DNA of 19,953 nucleotides from SIG440 sp045647905 (GTDB lineage Bacteria; Bacillota; Clostridia; Monoglobales; Monoglobaceae): positions 1-19,953 of the forward strand of contig JAZRMZ010000138.1 of assembly GCA_045647905.1 (NCBI GenBank). Direction: 5' to 3'. Every line of letters begins with the position of its first letter. Within the stretch, counting starts at the first letter, position 1. Shown in pieces: positions 6,595 through 14,971 of the stretch. The notes under the pieces were generated by a model. It made no database searches and had not been told where the DNA came from. It worked only from the letters and a program-made list of their open reading frames with translations. The translations under genes and the position numbers were made by a program.

Positions 6595-7218
6595 TTAGTC
6601 ATCCGATCTCACAACCAGAACATATCCGGATGAGAATGATATTTCTCCCGTTTTTCCGTCCTCAAAGCAGTTACTGCTCGCCTGAACCGCACTGCACGAA
6701 AGATGCATATTTTCAGCTTCATAACACAATCCCTTTACGGAAAAATTCTCAACATCTCCCCCAAAAGGAAAAAAGGAAATATACTTTCGTCCGTCAGGCA
6801 AAACCGAAAAGGATTCTTTTTCCATTGTTATTTCATTTTTCTCACTCACCAGAATTCCCTTTGCATTATTGTCAAGAATCTTCTTCAACAGACAAAAATG
6901 CGAAAATTCATGGTCAAGCCTGCCCCCAAGAGCCCCGATGATAATAATTTCATCATAGCCCCGCTTCAACGCCTCCTGAACAGCCAGATCCGTATCGGTA
7001 AAATCCTTTTTGCTCGGAAAAACCATTTTTTCCTTTGCCGTGACATCAACCGCACCAAGAGAATCTCCGTCGCCCAGCCATATATCAGGAGTCAGTCCAA
7101 GCCGCTTTGCATGAACATAACCGCCGTCGGCACAAATGACAAAAGCCTTTTCAAAGTTATACTTTTTCAAAAAATCATAGGAATCAATGGGTGCAGAACA
7201 AAATATGTAGCATCTCAC
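6595..7218 (-). CDS. thiN: Thiamine pyrophosphokinase
   Basis: 207 residues, normal for the Gram-positive ThiN/YloS family. It transfers pyrophosphate from ATP to thiamine, giving thiamine pyrophosphate in the cytoplasm. Motifs in order: ADGG at 30-33, GDGDS at 49-53 (usual form GDFDS), KDFTDTD at 71-77, and GALGGRLDH at 95-103. Translation starts at GTG, which overlaps the rpe stop codon by 4 bp (GTGA), so the two are translationally coupled. The order rpe-thiN at the end of a prpC-prkC-rsgA run is the same as in Bacillus. The Phe-to-Gly change in GDFDS is unusual but leaves the acidic residues intact, so activity is expected. Confidence 0.92.
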   Translation of the reverse strand: MRCYIFCSAPIDSYDFLKKYNFEKAFVICADGGYVHAKRLGLTPDIWLGDGDSLGAVDVTAKEKMVFPSKKDFTDTDLAVQEALKRGYDEIIIIGALGGRLDHEFSHFCLLKKILDNNAKGILVSEKNEITMEKESFSVLPDGRKYISFFPFGGDVENFSVKGLCYEAENMHLSCSAVQASSNCFEDGKTGEISFSSGYVLVVRSDD

Positions 7219-7874
7219 TTTGCATTCGTCCTCATTTCAACAATAGCTTTTTCTGCGTCTTCCGCCTTAAAAACCGATGAGCCTGCAACCGCCACCGAAA
7301 TGCCGCAAGCAGCAGGAACAGCAATGTTTGTCGGCGTAACTCCTCCGTCAATTTCAAGCTCAATTTCTTTGCCCGTTTTGTCAATCATCTCTCTTGCCTT
7401 TGAAATCTTTTCATTCATTGCTTCAATATACGACTGCCCACCGAATCCCGGTTCAACGGTCATAATCAAAACCAAATCAAACTTATCAATATCCCCCTCA
7501 AGGGTTTCAACAGGTGTTCCGGGCTTCACCGATATACCTGCCTTAACACCGAAAGAATGAATGAACTCTGCCATTTCCGCAAGATTTTCTGTGACCTCCT
7601 GATGAACAGTTATTATGTCAGCCCCTGCGTCAACAAACTTTTCTATATATTTTTTTGGTTCTTCAATCATCAGATGAACATCAAACACAAGCCTTGAGTC
7701 CTTTCTCAAAGCCTTTACCGTATCAGGCGAAAAAGCAAGATTTGGAACAAAATGCCCGTCCATAACATCAATATGAACAAACTCCGCTCCCGCATCTTCA
7801 ATTTTCTTTACTTCCTCACCCAGTTTTGCGATATTTGCCGCAAGAATAGAGGGTGCAATTTTTATCGTTTTCAT
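7215..7874 (-). CDS. rpe: Ribulose-phosphate 3-epimerase
   Basis: 219 residues from the ATG at 7874. A longer GTG start at 7895 would add MKGRFVG, but homologues begin as here (MKTIKIAPSILAANI), and GGAAG/GTAGGG sequences precede the ATG. It is a TIM barrel that interconverts ribulose-5-phosphate and xylulose-5-phosphate. The metal and acid-base residues are visible: HIDVMDG at 34-40 (His34, Asp36), HLM at 67-69 and IDGGVT at 176-180 (Asp177). The phosphate-binding region MTVEPGFGGQ is at 138-147. It precedes thiN with a 4-bp overlap and follows rsgA across a 134-bp gap that holds the short palindromic element. Confidence 0.96.
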   Translation of the reverse strand: MKTIKIAPSILAANIAKLGEEVKKIEDAGAEFVHIDVMDGHFVPNLAFSPDTVKALRKDSRLVFDVHLMIEEPKKYIEKFVDAGADIITVHQEVTENLAEMAEFIHSFGVKAGISVKPGTPVETLEGDIDKFDLVLIMTVEPGFGGQSYIEAMNEKISKAREMIDKTGKEIELEIDGGVTPTNIAVPAACGISVAVAGSSVFKAEDAEKAIVEMRTNAK

Positions 7875-7916
7875 CCCTACAAATCTTCCTTTCACTACGT
7901 TAAAGATGCAAAATAT

Positions 7917-8004
7917 AAGTCTGAAAAAATTGTTCAGATTGCCGCTTTGCAGCGAGCGATGCTCCGAGCAAAAAGTGGTGAGATGGACAAGATTTTTCAG
8001 ACTT
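7917..8004. repeat. MITE-like palindromic element, short copy (88 bp)
   Basis: The ends AAGTCTGAAAAA and its near inverse (..TTTTTCAGACTT) pair over about 12 bases. The inner arms (CCGCTTTGC with GCAAAAAGTGG) also pair imperfectly, so most of the element forms one long hairpin. It matches the outer parts of the element at 2347-2555, including 34 identical bases (7930-7963), but lacks its 119-bp middle. It fills the gap between rsgA and rpe, beginning 4 bp after the rsgA stop codon in transcription order. It has no coding capacity. Confidence 0.82.
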
Positions 8005-8008
8005 AATT

Positions 8009-8884
8009 TTAATATATATTTTCTCTTGCTGTCTTTATCTCACCATAAAGCTGAACATAACTCTCATGCCGGCTTTTTGCAATCCTGCCCGATTTCACGG
8101 AATTACATATACTGCAATCCGGCTCTGTTCTGTGGGTACAATCAGGGAAGCGGCACCCCTCATCAAATTGGGCAAACTCTCTGAACGTTCCCGACAGACT
8201 TTCAAGGGGAATCGTGTTGATGTCAAAGGAGCTGAACCCCGGCGTGTCAATTATATATCCGCCAAAGGGCAGTTCCACAAGCTCAGAATGTCTTGTGGTA
8301 TGCCTTCCACGCTCAAGTTTCTGGCTCACAGAACCAATTTCAAAAACCTCCGCACCAAGAAGCTTGTTGGTCAGGCTCGACTTTCCCACACCCGAATTAC
8401 CTGCAAAAACCGTCAGCTCGTCTTTGAGAAAGTCTTTCAATTCCTGAATTCCTTCATCCTTCATCGCACTGGTTTCAATAACATCAAACCCTGCATTTTT
8501 ATACACATCAACAAGAGCGCAATTTTCGTCAAGGTCAGACTTATTGAAGCAAACAGCAATTTTCAGATTGACAAATTCTGCCGATGCAATAAGTTTGTCA
8601 AGAATATACGGATTGGGTGCAGGACTTGTTTTTGCCACAACCGCAACGAGCTGTGTGACATTTGCAACCGCAGGCCGAATCAAGGTGTTTTTTCTTTCGC
8701 AAATCTCGTTTATCACACCATGGTTGCTGTCGCTGTTTTCAATAACAACCCTGTCACCCACCAGCGGCGTGAAACCACGCTTGCGAAATATTCCTCGTGC
8801 ACGGCACTCAAAAACACCGTTATCCGTATTAACGTAATAAAAACCGCCAATTCCCTTGACTATTACACCTTCAAAAATCCCCAT
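8009..8884 (-). CDS. rsgA: Ribosome small subunit-dependent GTPase A
   Basis: 291 residues. An N-terminal OB-fold (1 to about 70) is followed by a circularly permuted GTPase, with NKSD at 114-117 preceding the P-loop GNSGVGKSS (162-170) and DTPG (213-216). A C-terminal zinc knuckle has Cys244, Cys249, His251 and Cys257. This order is diagnostic for RsgA/CpgA, which helps the late maturation of the 30S subunit. In Bacillus the homologue is a substrate of the neighbouring kinase PrkC, in line with its position 11 bp after the kinase gene. The start has GAGGT 5 bases upstream. Its stop codon lies next to the short palindromic element. Confidence 0.96.
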   Translation of the reverse strand: MGIFEGVIVKGIGGFYYVNTDNGVFECRARGIFRKRGFTPLVGDRVVIENSDSNHGVINEICERKNTLIRPAVANVTQLVAVVAKTSPAPNPYILDKLIASAEFVNLKIAVCFNKSDLDENCALVDVYKNAGFDVIETSAMKDEGIQELKDFLKDELTVFAGNSGVGKSSLTNKLLGAEVFEIGSVSQKLERGRHTTRHSELVELPFGGYIIDTPGFSSFDINTIPLESLSGTFREFAQFDEGCRFPDCTHRTEPDCSICNSVKSGRIAKSRHESYVQLYGEIKTARENIY

Positions 8885-8895
8885 TTTCTACCTCT

Positions 8896-11079
8896 TTAGT
8901 ATAAAGTTACCGTATTCTTTTGTTTTGACACGCCATCATACAGAATTTCAATTTCAACCTTACTGCGTGTGCTCTCCAGCTTCAGAAGCGTATTTGCATT
9001 TTTCTGAAGGGTCTTACTGAATATCACCGCACCGTCCATCTTAACCTCAACCAAAGAACTTTCCTTGTCCTTGGGTCCGTATACGGTCAGCCATTTTGTC
9101 TTTTTCTTTGCCGATGGATCGCTTGTATTATCGGGCGTCTGAACGGACTTATCACCATTTTCATCAGGGCCGGTACTTATATAAAGAGTAACCTCTTCAC
9201 CCATTTCAAGCTTTACGCCCGCAACAGGCACCTGGTCAAAAATAAAGCCCTTCTTCACCGTTTCGTGCGCTTCTTTTATGAACACCGCCTTGAAGCCTTG
9301 TTCTTCAACAGACTTTCTGATTTCATCCACGTTGCTTTCACCGATATAGTTTTTAACCTCGATTCCGTTTTCGTCCTCCTGTGAACCAAGACTCACAGAC
9401 AGACGAACCGTTGTACCCTTTTTCACCGACGAGTCCTTCACGGGATTCTGCGAAACAACATAACCCTTTTCCACATCTTCGCTGTAAACCTCGTCAAATT
9501 CACAAACCAAGCCGTAATTCATCAGCGAAACCTTTGCATCTTCTTTTTTCCACTTGTAGTAATCTTCCAGAACAATTTTGTCGCTTCCTGCACTCACCGT
9601 AACCTCAACCTGAGTCAGTTCACCCTTTCTCAGCTTTGTTCCGGCTTCGGGTGATTGGTCAAGAATGGTGTTTTCAGGTTTGTCGCTGACAACCTTTTCC
9701 TTTATAATAAGGTCAATCTTGTATTCTGCGCCCTCTTCGTCCGCATTCTCATGTTCAGTCTCGGCTTCATCATAAAGCATTCCCACAACATCGGGAACAG
9801 AGGGTACATCGGCATCTCCTGCCGCAAAGAACCCAAGAATATCCAGCGCAACATAAACCAGTCCGCCAACAATCAGAACGGCACTCAGTATAGCCGCAAG
9901 AATCACCATTCTTGAAGTCTTTTTATTCACAGAGGACTTTTTCTTTTTCTTCATGTCACCAATCTCCAGACTTTCAAATTCATCAACAGCTTTGGGCTTG
10001 ATTCCTCCGGTTGCCGCAGGAATCTTCACGGCGGTTTCGGTTTCACGGGGATTTTTATTTACATTCACCGCAGGCATCACCACTGTTTCATTCATCGCTG
10101 AATTTCCTGCAGAAGCATTTCTGAATTCCACCGTCTGCTGCGTTGTCCCCGTTGTTTCCTGCTGACTCACAACAGGAATTTCCGGGACTTTCAACCGCTG
10201 CCCCTCATTGCTCAGACCGTCACCATCCAAAGCCGTGAAATAATTTGCGGAAGATGCACCTCCAAGAACACTCTGAAGCTCCGAAATTATCTCCGAAGCG
10301 TTTTTATATCTTGCCGACACTTCCTTTGACATTGCCTTCAGAACAATACGTTCCAGTGACAAGGGAATACTTATGTTAAACTCTCTGGGATTCACAGGTT
10401 TGTCCTGAAGATGCATAATTGCAACAGCAACAGGTCTGTCGCTGTCAAAGGGAACACGCCCCGTAATCATCTCATAAAGAACCACCGCCAGAGAATATAT
10501 ATCCGACCGTTCATCGGTATAACCGCCCCGTGCCTGTTCGGGAGAAATATAGTGAACCGAACCTATTGCAGTGTCAGCACAGGTAACGGTTGACTGAACA
10601 TTTGCCCTTGCAATTCCAAAGTCTGTAACTTTCAGAACCCCGTCTGCTGTCATTATAATGTTGTGGGGCTTCACGTCACGGTGAATAATTGAATTTTTGT
10701 GTGCCTGTTCAAGTCCTTTTGCAACCTGAATTGTGAATTCAACCGCTTCACGCCAATGAAGAACCCGTTTTTCTTCAATATATTCCTTCAGGGTTTTTCC
10801 TTCGATAAACTCCATAACAATATAATGAAGACCGTCCTCACAGCCAACATCATAAATGGAAACAATATTGGGATGAGCAAGGCTCGCCGCCGCCTGTGCT
10901 TCAACATTGAATCGGTGCACAAATTCCTGATCATTCTGCAAATCAGGTCTCAACACCTTAACCGCAACAAATCTGTTCAAAAGCTGGCATTTTGCTTTAT
11001 ACACAACAGCCATACCGCCGTTGCCCACTTCTTCAATAATCTCATATCTGCCTGCAAGAACTCTACCTATCAGCGTCAT
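8896..11079 (-). CDS. prkC: PASTA-domain membrane Ser/Thr protein kinase (PrkC/Stk1 type)
   Basis: 727 residues from the ATG at 11079; the frame is open further upstream but only to a TTG, and homologues begin at this point. The kinase domain has GNGGMAVVY (19-27), Lys41, HRDVKPHN (133-140) and DFG (153-155), with Thr-rich activation-loop residues (164-170). A linker (about 275-385) is rich in Thr, Gln and Pro and ends in a Lys run. One membrane span lies at about 391-412. Three PASTA repeats follow: about 426-497, 499-565 and 571-637. A fourth, unrelated segment (660-727, beta-rich) ends the protein. Known relatives sense muropeptides or lipid II outside and phosphorylate cell-wall and translation factors. 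The gene overlaps the phosphatase gene by 17 bp. The first PASTA repeat carries a Glu-rich insertion. Confidence 0.95.
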   Translation of the reverse strand: MTLIGRVLAGRYEIIEEVGNGGMAVVYKAKCQLLNRFVAVKVLRPDLQNDQEFVHRFNVEAQAAASLAHPNIVSIYDVGCEDGLHYIVMEFIEGKTLKEYIEEKRVLHWREAVEFTIQVAKGLEQAHKNSIIHRDVKPHNIIMTADGVLKVTDFGIARANVQSTVTCADTAIGSVHYISPEQARGGYTDERSDIYSLAVVLYEMITGRVPFDSDRPVAVAIMHLQDKPVNPREFNISIPLSLERIVLKAMSKEVSARYKNASEIISELQSVLGGASSANYFTALDGDGLSNEGQRLKVPEIPVVSQQETTGTTQQTVEFRNASAGNSAMNETVVMPAVNVNKNPRETETAVKIPAATGGIKPKAVDEFESLEIGDMKKKKKSSVNKKTSRMVILAAILSAVLIVGGLVYVALDILGFFAAGDADVPSVPDVVGMLYDEAETEHENADEEGAEYKIDLIIKEKVVSDKPENTILDQSPEAGTKLRKGELTQVEVTVSAGSDKIVLEDYYKWKKEDAKVSLMNYGLVCEFDEVYSEDVEKGYVVSQNPVKDSSVKKGTTVRLSVSLGSQEDENGIEVKNYIGESNVDEIRKSVEEQGFKAVFIKEAHETVKKGFIFDQVPVAGVKLEMGEEVTLYISTGPDENGDKSVQTPDNTSDPSAKKKTKWLTVYGPKDKESSLVEVKMDGAVIFSKTLQKNANTLLKLESTRSKVEIEILYDGVSKQKNTVTLY

Positions 11080-11836
11080 CTGCCTTCGCCTCCTCCACAA
11101 AGCGTAATGCAACAACTGTCACGTTGTCAACACCGCCATTTTCATTTGCCTTTTCAACCAAGCGCTGAACTGCAAGGTTTTCATCTTCGGCATTGTTTAT
11201 TATATCTTTGATTTCCTCTTCATCAACCATTTCGGTCAAGCCATCACTGCACAGCAAAATTGTTTCGCCGACTGTGGGAACATAATCATAATAATCGGCT
11301 TCAACAAACAAGTCCGTCCCCAAAGCCCTTGTAATAATATTCTTGTCGGGATGCCTTCTTGCTTCCTCACGGGTTATTGAACCTCTCTGAACCAGTTCTT
11401 CAACAACCGAATGGTCAACGGTTATCCTGCAAATTTTCCTGTCCGAAACAACATAGGCACGGCTGTCGCCAATATTGGCAATTCTCACAAAGGAATCGGT
11501 TACATATGCCACCACCAAGGTTGTTCCCATCCCTGCCTGTTCATGATTTTTCAGAGATTTTTCATAAATATTTGAATTAGCATAATCAATGGCAGCCATA
11601 ATATTGTGACTGATTTGATTACCGTCCTGCTCAGAAAGTTCCTCCTTCAGCTCATTCACCACAGCCTCAACCGCCATTGAGCTTGCAACCTCGCCTGCGT
11701 TGTGTCCGCCCATTCCGTCAGCAAGAACACAAACACCGCTCAACTTTCCGTCCTCAAAGCCGTAAACGCCAAAGCTGTCTTCATTAAGCTCACGGCGTTT
11801 TCCCACATCGGACAACCCACATACTTTTATAATCAT
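11063..11836 (-). CDS. prpC: PP2C-type Ser/Thr protein phosphatase, partner of the PASTA kinase
   Basis: 257 residues, the normal length for stand-alone bacterial PP2C/PrpC. Metal-binding residues lie in NED (18-20), ADGMGGH (39-45), SDG (197-199, Asp198) and GGVDN (234-238, Asp237). GDSRAYV is at 123-129. In Bacillus the enzyme reverses PrkC phosphorylation, and here too it directly precedes and overlaps the kinase gene, so the pair is made together. The start has AAAGG about 10 bases upstream. The 71-bp gap between rlmN and this gene holds no convincing promoter or terminator, so it is likely part of the longer operon. Confidence 0.95.
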   Translation of the reverse strand: MIIKVCGLSDVGKRRELNEDSFGVYGFEDGKLSGVCVLADGMGGHNAGEVASSMAVEAVVNELKEELSEQDGNQISHNIMAAIDYANSNIYEKSLKNHEQAGMGTTLVVAYVTDSFVRIANIGDSRAYVVSDRKICRITVDHSVVEELVQRGSITREEARRHPDKNIITRALGTDLFVEADYYDYVPTVGETILLCSDGLTEMVDEEEIKDIINNAEDENLAVQRLVEKANENGGVDNVTVVALRFVEEAKADDADR

Positions 11837-11907
11837 ATTACCATAGCCTTTCCGTCCGTATTCACGAACACCAAAATCTTGTGCATAAGACCGTCAAACT
11901 GCACTTT

Positions 11908-12936
11908 TTACAAATTCTGCTTTCTGTTTCTCAGCTGACCGCAGGCGGCATTAATGTCACTACCCATTTCTCTGCGTACAGTCGCCGGAATTCCATGCTT
12001 TTCAAGCCGTTTTCTAAATTCCTCAACTCTTTTTTTGCTGCTTTTGTCAAAGCCCGTTTCCTGGACCTTGTTCACGGGAATAAGATTCACATGACACAGC
12101 TTGCCCTTCACAAGTGCCGCAAGCTTATCCGCTTCCTCAGGATTGTCATTAACTCCCGAAATCAACGTATACTCAAAAGAAATTCGTCGTCCCGTTTCTT
12201 TTATGTATAAATCGCAGGCATCCATAACCTCTTTTATGGGATACTTGTTGTTTATGGGCATAATGCTTGATCGCCTTTCATCATCAGGTGCGTGCAATGA
12301 CAACAAAAGAGTTATCTGCAGCTTCCGCTCCGCCAGCTCACGTATTTTGTCGGCAAGACCGCAGGTTGAAACCGAAATATGTCTCTGCCCGATATTCAAT
12401 CCGCCCGGAGCGTTCACAAGCTCAACAAACTTCAGAACATTGTCAAAATTATCAAGAGGCTCGCCAATTCCCATCATCACAATATTTGAAATTCTCGCAC
12501 CAAGGTCTTTTTGAACACAAAGAACCTGGGAAATTATCTCACCTGCAGATAAATTTCTGCTCCAGCCGTTGAGTGTTGATGCACAGAATTTGCATCCCAT
12601 TTTGCAGCCCACCTGTGACGAAACACAGATTGTATAACCATAATCATATTTCATCAGAACCGACTCAATATAATTCCCATCATTTAATTGTAACAGATAC
12701 TTGCGTGTTTCGTCAATCTTTGAAACATATTTTTCGCAAATTTTTGCACTTCCCACCCACGCAATTTCCGACAGCTTTTCTCTGAGCCCTTTGGGAATGT
12801 TTGTCATATCATCAAAGCTCTCAGCGCCTTTATATATCCATTCAAAAATCTGCTTCCCCCGAAACTGCGGTTCACCCATTTGGGCAACCAGCTTTTTCAA
12901 TTCATCACAGCTCAAATCCATAAGATTAATCTTCAT
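11908..12936 (-). CDS. rlmN: 23S rRNA (adenine2503-C2)/tRNA methyltransferase
   Basis: 342 residues. The radical SAM cluster motif is CKMGCKFC (Cys111, Cys115, Cys118). The two catalytic cysteines of the dual-methyltransfer mechanism are Cys104, in TICVSSQ, and Cys332, in the C-terminal AACGQL. RlmN makes 2-methyladenosine at A2503 of 23S rRNA and A37 of some tRNAs. The gene overlaps the end of rsmB by 11 bp, so the two rRNA methyltransferases are coupled. The paralogue Cfr is unlikely given the sequence around the motifs and the conserved yloM-yloN gene order. Confidence 0.96.
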   Translation of the reverse strand: MKINLMDLSCDELKKLVAQMGEPQFRGKQIFEWIYKGAESFDDMTNIPKGLREKLSEIAWVGSAKICEKYVSKIDETRKYLLQLNDGNYIESVLMKYDYGYTICVSSQVGCKMGCKFCASTLNGWSRNLSAGEIISQVLCVQKDLGARISNIVMMGIGEPLDNFDNVLKFVELVNAPGGLNIGQRHISVSTCGLADKIRELAERKLQITLLLSLHAPDDERRSSIMPINNKYPIKEVMDACDLYIKETGRRISFEYTLISGVNDNPEEADKLAALVKGKLCHVNLIPVNKVQETGFDKSSKKRVEEFRKRLEKHGIPATVRREMGSDINAACGQLRNRKQNL

Positions 12937-14218
12937 TTTTCTCTTTCACCATCTTGCAGATATAAAAACCGCTCTCGCCACATTCGGTTGTTAATATCTG
13001 TTCTTCTGAAATCTTTTTGTATTCCTTATGCTCACTCAGGAAATTTTCAACCTGAACACGGTTTTCTTCGGGCAATATTGTGCAGGTGCTGTACACCAAT
13101 GTTCCGCCCGGCTTCAGATACTTGCTTGCCGTGTTCAATATGTGTCTTTGGATTCGGCACAGTTCTTCAACATCCTCTGCCGTCCTTTTTAATTTTATAT
13201 CAGGCTTTTTGTGTATAACCCCAAGCCCCGAACATGGCGCATCAACAAGCACTCTGTCAGCCAACTCATGCAATTCGGCACATTCCTCTGCCCCATCCTG
13301 CAAACGTGCGTCTATAATATCAATTCCAAGGCGCTCGGCAGATTTCCTTATGAGCTCAACTTTGTGTTCAAATATATCAAAGGACAGAACCCTGCCCCGA
13401 TTTTCCATTTTTTCGGCAATGGCACAGCTTTTTCCGCCGGGAGCCGCACACATATCAAAAACAGTTTCACCCGCCTTGGGCGCAAGAACCTCAACCGTCT
13501 TCTGGGAAGATATATTCTGGAGCGAAAATAATCCCTCGGCATATGCTTTTGATGCATCAATATTGATTTTTCCCGTCACCTTCAGACAATTTTCAACATC
13601 TGTCTTTTCGCAGGAAATGCCCTCGTTTTCAAGGGTCATCAAAGCCTGTTCAGCGGTATTTTTCAATGTATTAACCCTCAGAAACACCCCGTGGGAACGT
13701 CTGTTTTCTTCAAACAAAGCCTCACACCGTTTTTCTCCGTATTCAGCCAGAAACTTTTCAACCATCCATAGTGGGTACGAATATTTGAGTGAAAAATATT
13801 CAGCCATACCATTTTCTTTTGGAAACTGAAAATTTTCCGCCTCCCGTGAAAAGCTTCGGAGAACTCCGTTCACAAAGCCCGAACCTGCACGATGAGAATA
13901 CTTGTTTGCCAGCTTCACCGACTCATTGCAGGCGGCACTGTGGGGAATTTTGTCCATATAATAAATCTGAAAAACGCCAAGCCGCAAAATATTGAGAACC
14001 CAGGGCGACATTTTTTTCAGTTTTACTTTTGAATACCTTGAAATAATATAATCCAATGCCGTTTTATTCAGAACAACGCCGTAAATCAGCTCGGTTGTGA
14101 GTCCTCGGTCATTGTCCGACAAGCCTGCATTCAATGCGTTTTTCAATGCCGCATTGATGAAGGTATCCTTTGTTTCTATATCATATAATGCTTTAAGAGC
14201 AGCTTCTCTTGCCGTCAT
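12926..14218 (-). CDS. rsmB: 16S rRNA (cytosine967-C5)-methyltransferase
   Basis: 430 residues. A NusB-like RNA-binding domain spans about 1-130 and the SAM methyltransferase fold about 165-430. The SAM motif is FDMCAAPGGKS (254-264). The two motif cysteines of the m5C RNA methyltransferase family are Cys329 in DAPCSG and Cys379 in YSTCT. Start: ATG with GGTG 9 bases upstream. It ends within the first codons of rlmN and lies 18 bp after the yugP-type peptidase gene. Fusion with a NusB domain separates it from RsmF-type enzymes. Confidence 0.95.
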   Translation of the reverse strand: MTAREAALKALYDIETKDTFINAALKNALNAGLSDNDRGLTTELIYGVVLNKTALDYIISRYSKVKLKKMSPWVLNILRLGVFQIYYMDKIPHSAACNESVKLANKYSHRAGSGFVNGVLRSFSREAENFQFPKENGMAEYFSLKYSYPLWMVEKFLAEYGEKRCEALFEENRRSHGVFLRVNTLKNTAEQALMTLENEGISCEKTDVENCLKVTGKINIDASKAYAEGLFSLQNISSQKTVEVLAPKAGETVFDMCAAPGGKSCAIAEKMENRGRVLSFDIFEHKVELIRKSAERLGIDIIDARLQDGAEECAELHELADRVLVDAPCSGLGVIHKKPDIKLKRTAEDVEELCRIQRHILNTASKYLKPGGTLVYSTCTILPEENRVQVENFLSEHKEYKKISEEQILTTECGESGFYICKMVKEKNED

Positions 14219-14236
14219 AATTTCACACCCGACTTT

Positions 14237-14944
14237 TTAATCTCTGTTTCTTCCGCCAACAATCAGAATCAGTCTCAAAAGGTTGGCAACCGCCACAGCC
14301 GCCGATGCAACATATGTCATTGCCGCCGCTGAAAGCACCTTTTTTGAAGCTGCAAGTTCTTCTGAATCAAGAATCTGATAATTTCCGAGAGTTCTGAGTG
14401 CCCTTGATGAAGCATTGAACTCAACGGGAAGGGTAATAAGCTGAAAAAACACAACCGCCGCAAACATAACAATTCCTGCAATTGCAAGCTTTTCAAAGCT
14501 CATAATCAAACCGATAATCGCAAGAGGCCATGCCGCATAGGACGCAATCTGAACAAGAGGAACGATTGTGTTTCTGACCTTTATGGGCGCATAGCCTTCA
14601 GCGTGCTGAACAGCGTGCCCAACCTCATGTGCCGCAACACCGATTGCCGCAACAGAAGTGCTGGAATATGTGGCATCCGAAAGTCTGACAACATTGGTTC
14701 TTGGGTCATAGTGGTCGGTTAAATTTCCCGCAACCCTTTCCACAGTCACGTTGCGAAGCCCGTTCATATCAAGAATCTTTCTTGCCACGTCAGCCCCTGT
14801 CATTCCACGCCTGTTCCCAACCGTTCTGTATTTGTTGAAGGTTGAGCTTACCTTTGTCTGTGCATACATGGCAAACAGCAAAGCAGGCATAACAAGAATT
14901 ATATAAAACATATCTATTCCATAAAAATATCCCAAACCAAACAT
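14237..14944 (-). CDS. YugP-type membrane zinc metallopeptidase
   Basis: 235 residues, matching the family length of about 225-235. A membrane segment lies near 11-28 and further hydrophobic stretches at about 133-175 and 210-230. The zinc motif HEVGH is at 106-110, followed by His114 and the segment GYAPIKVR. The family (Zn-peptidase 2, YugP of Bacillus) is membrane-bound and its substrates are not known. The start has GGAG 5 bases upstream. It sits between fmt (27 bp) and rsmB (18 bp); Bacillus lacks it at this place, but I recall the same insertion in other Clostridia. Membership in the translation-initiation operon hints at co-expression only. Confidence 0.92.
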   Translation of the reverse strand: MFGLGYFYGIDMFYIILVMPALLFAMYAQTKVSSTFNKYRTVGNRRGMTGADVARKILDMNGLRNVTVERVAGNLTDHYDPRTNVVRLSDATYSSTSVAAIGVAAHEVGHAVQHAEGYAPIKVRNTIVPLVQIASYAAWPLAIIGLIMSFEKLAIAGIVMFAAVVFFQLITLPVEFNASSRALRTLGNYQILDSEELAASKKVLSAAAMTYVASAAVAVANLLRLILIVGGRNRD

Positions 14945-14971
14945 TTTTCTCCGCCTTTCATTTTAATGTTT

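Noticed and set aside
11837..11907. Promoter between rlmN and the phosphatase gene (TTGACG or TTGTAA-like boxes)
   Set aside because: TTGACG has no acceptable -10 at 16-18 bases; TTGTAA-N17-TCTTAT matches only four of six bases in each box, too weak to call in AT-rich sequence.
11908..12936. Cfr-type antibiotic-resistance methyltransferase
   Set aside because: The gene sits in the conserved rsmB-rlmN-prpC order and its C-terminal AACGQL and motif spacing fit housekeeping RlmN.
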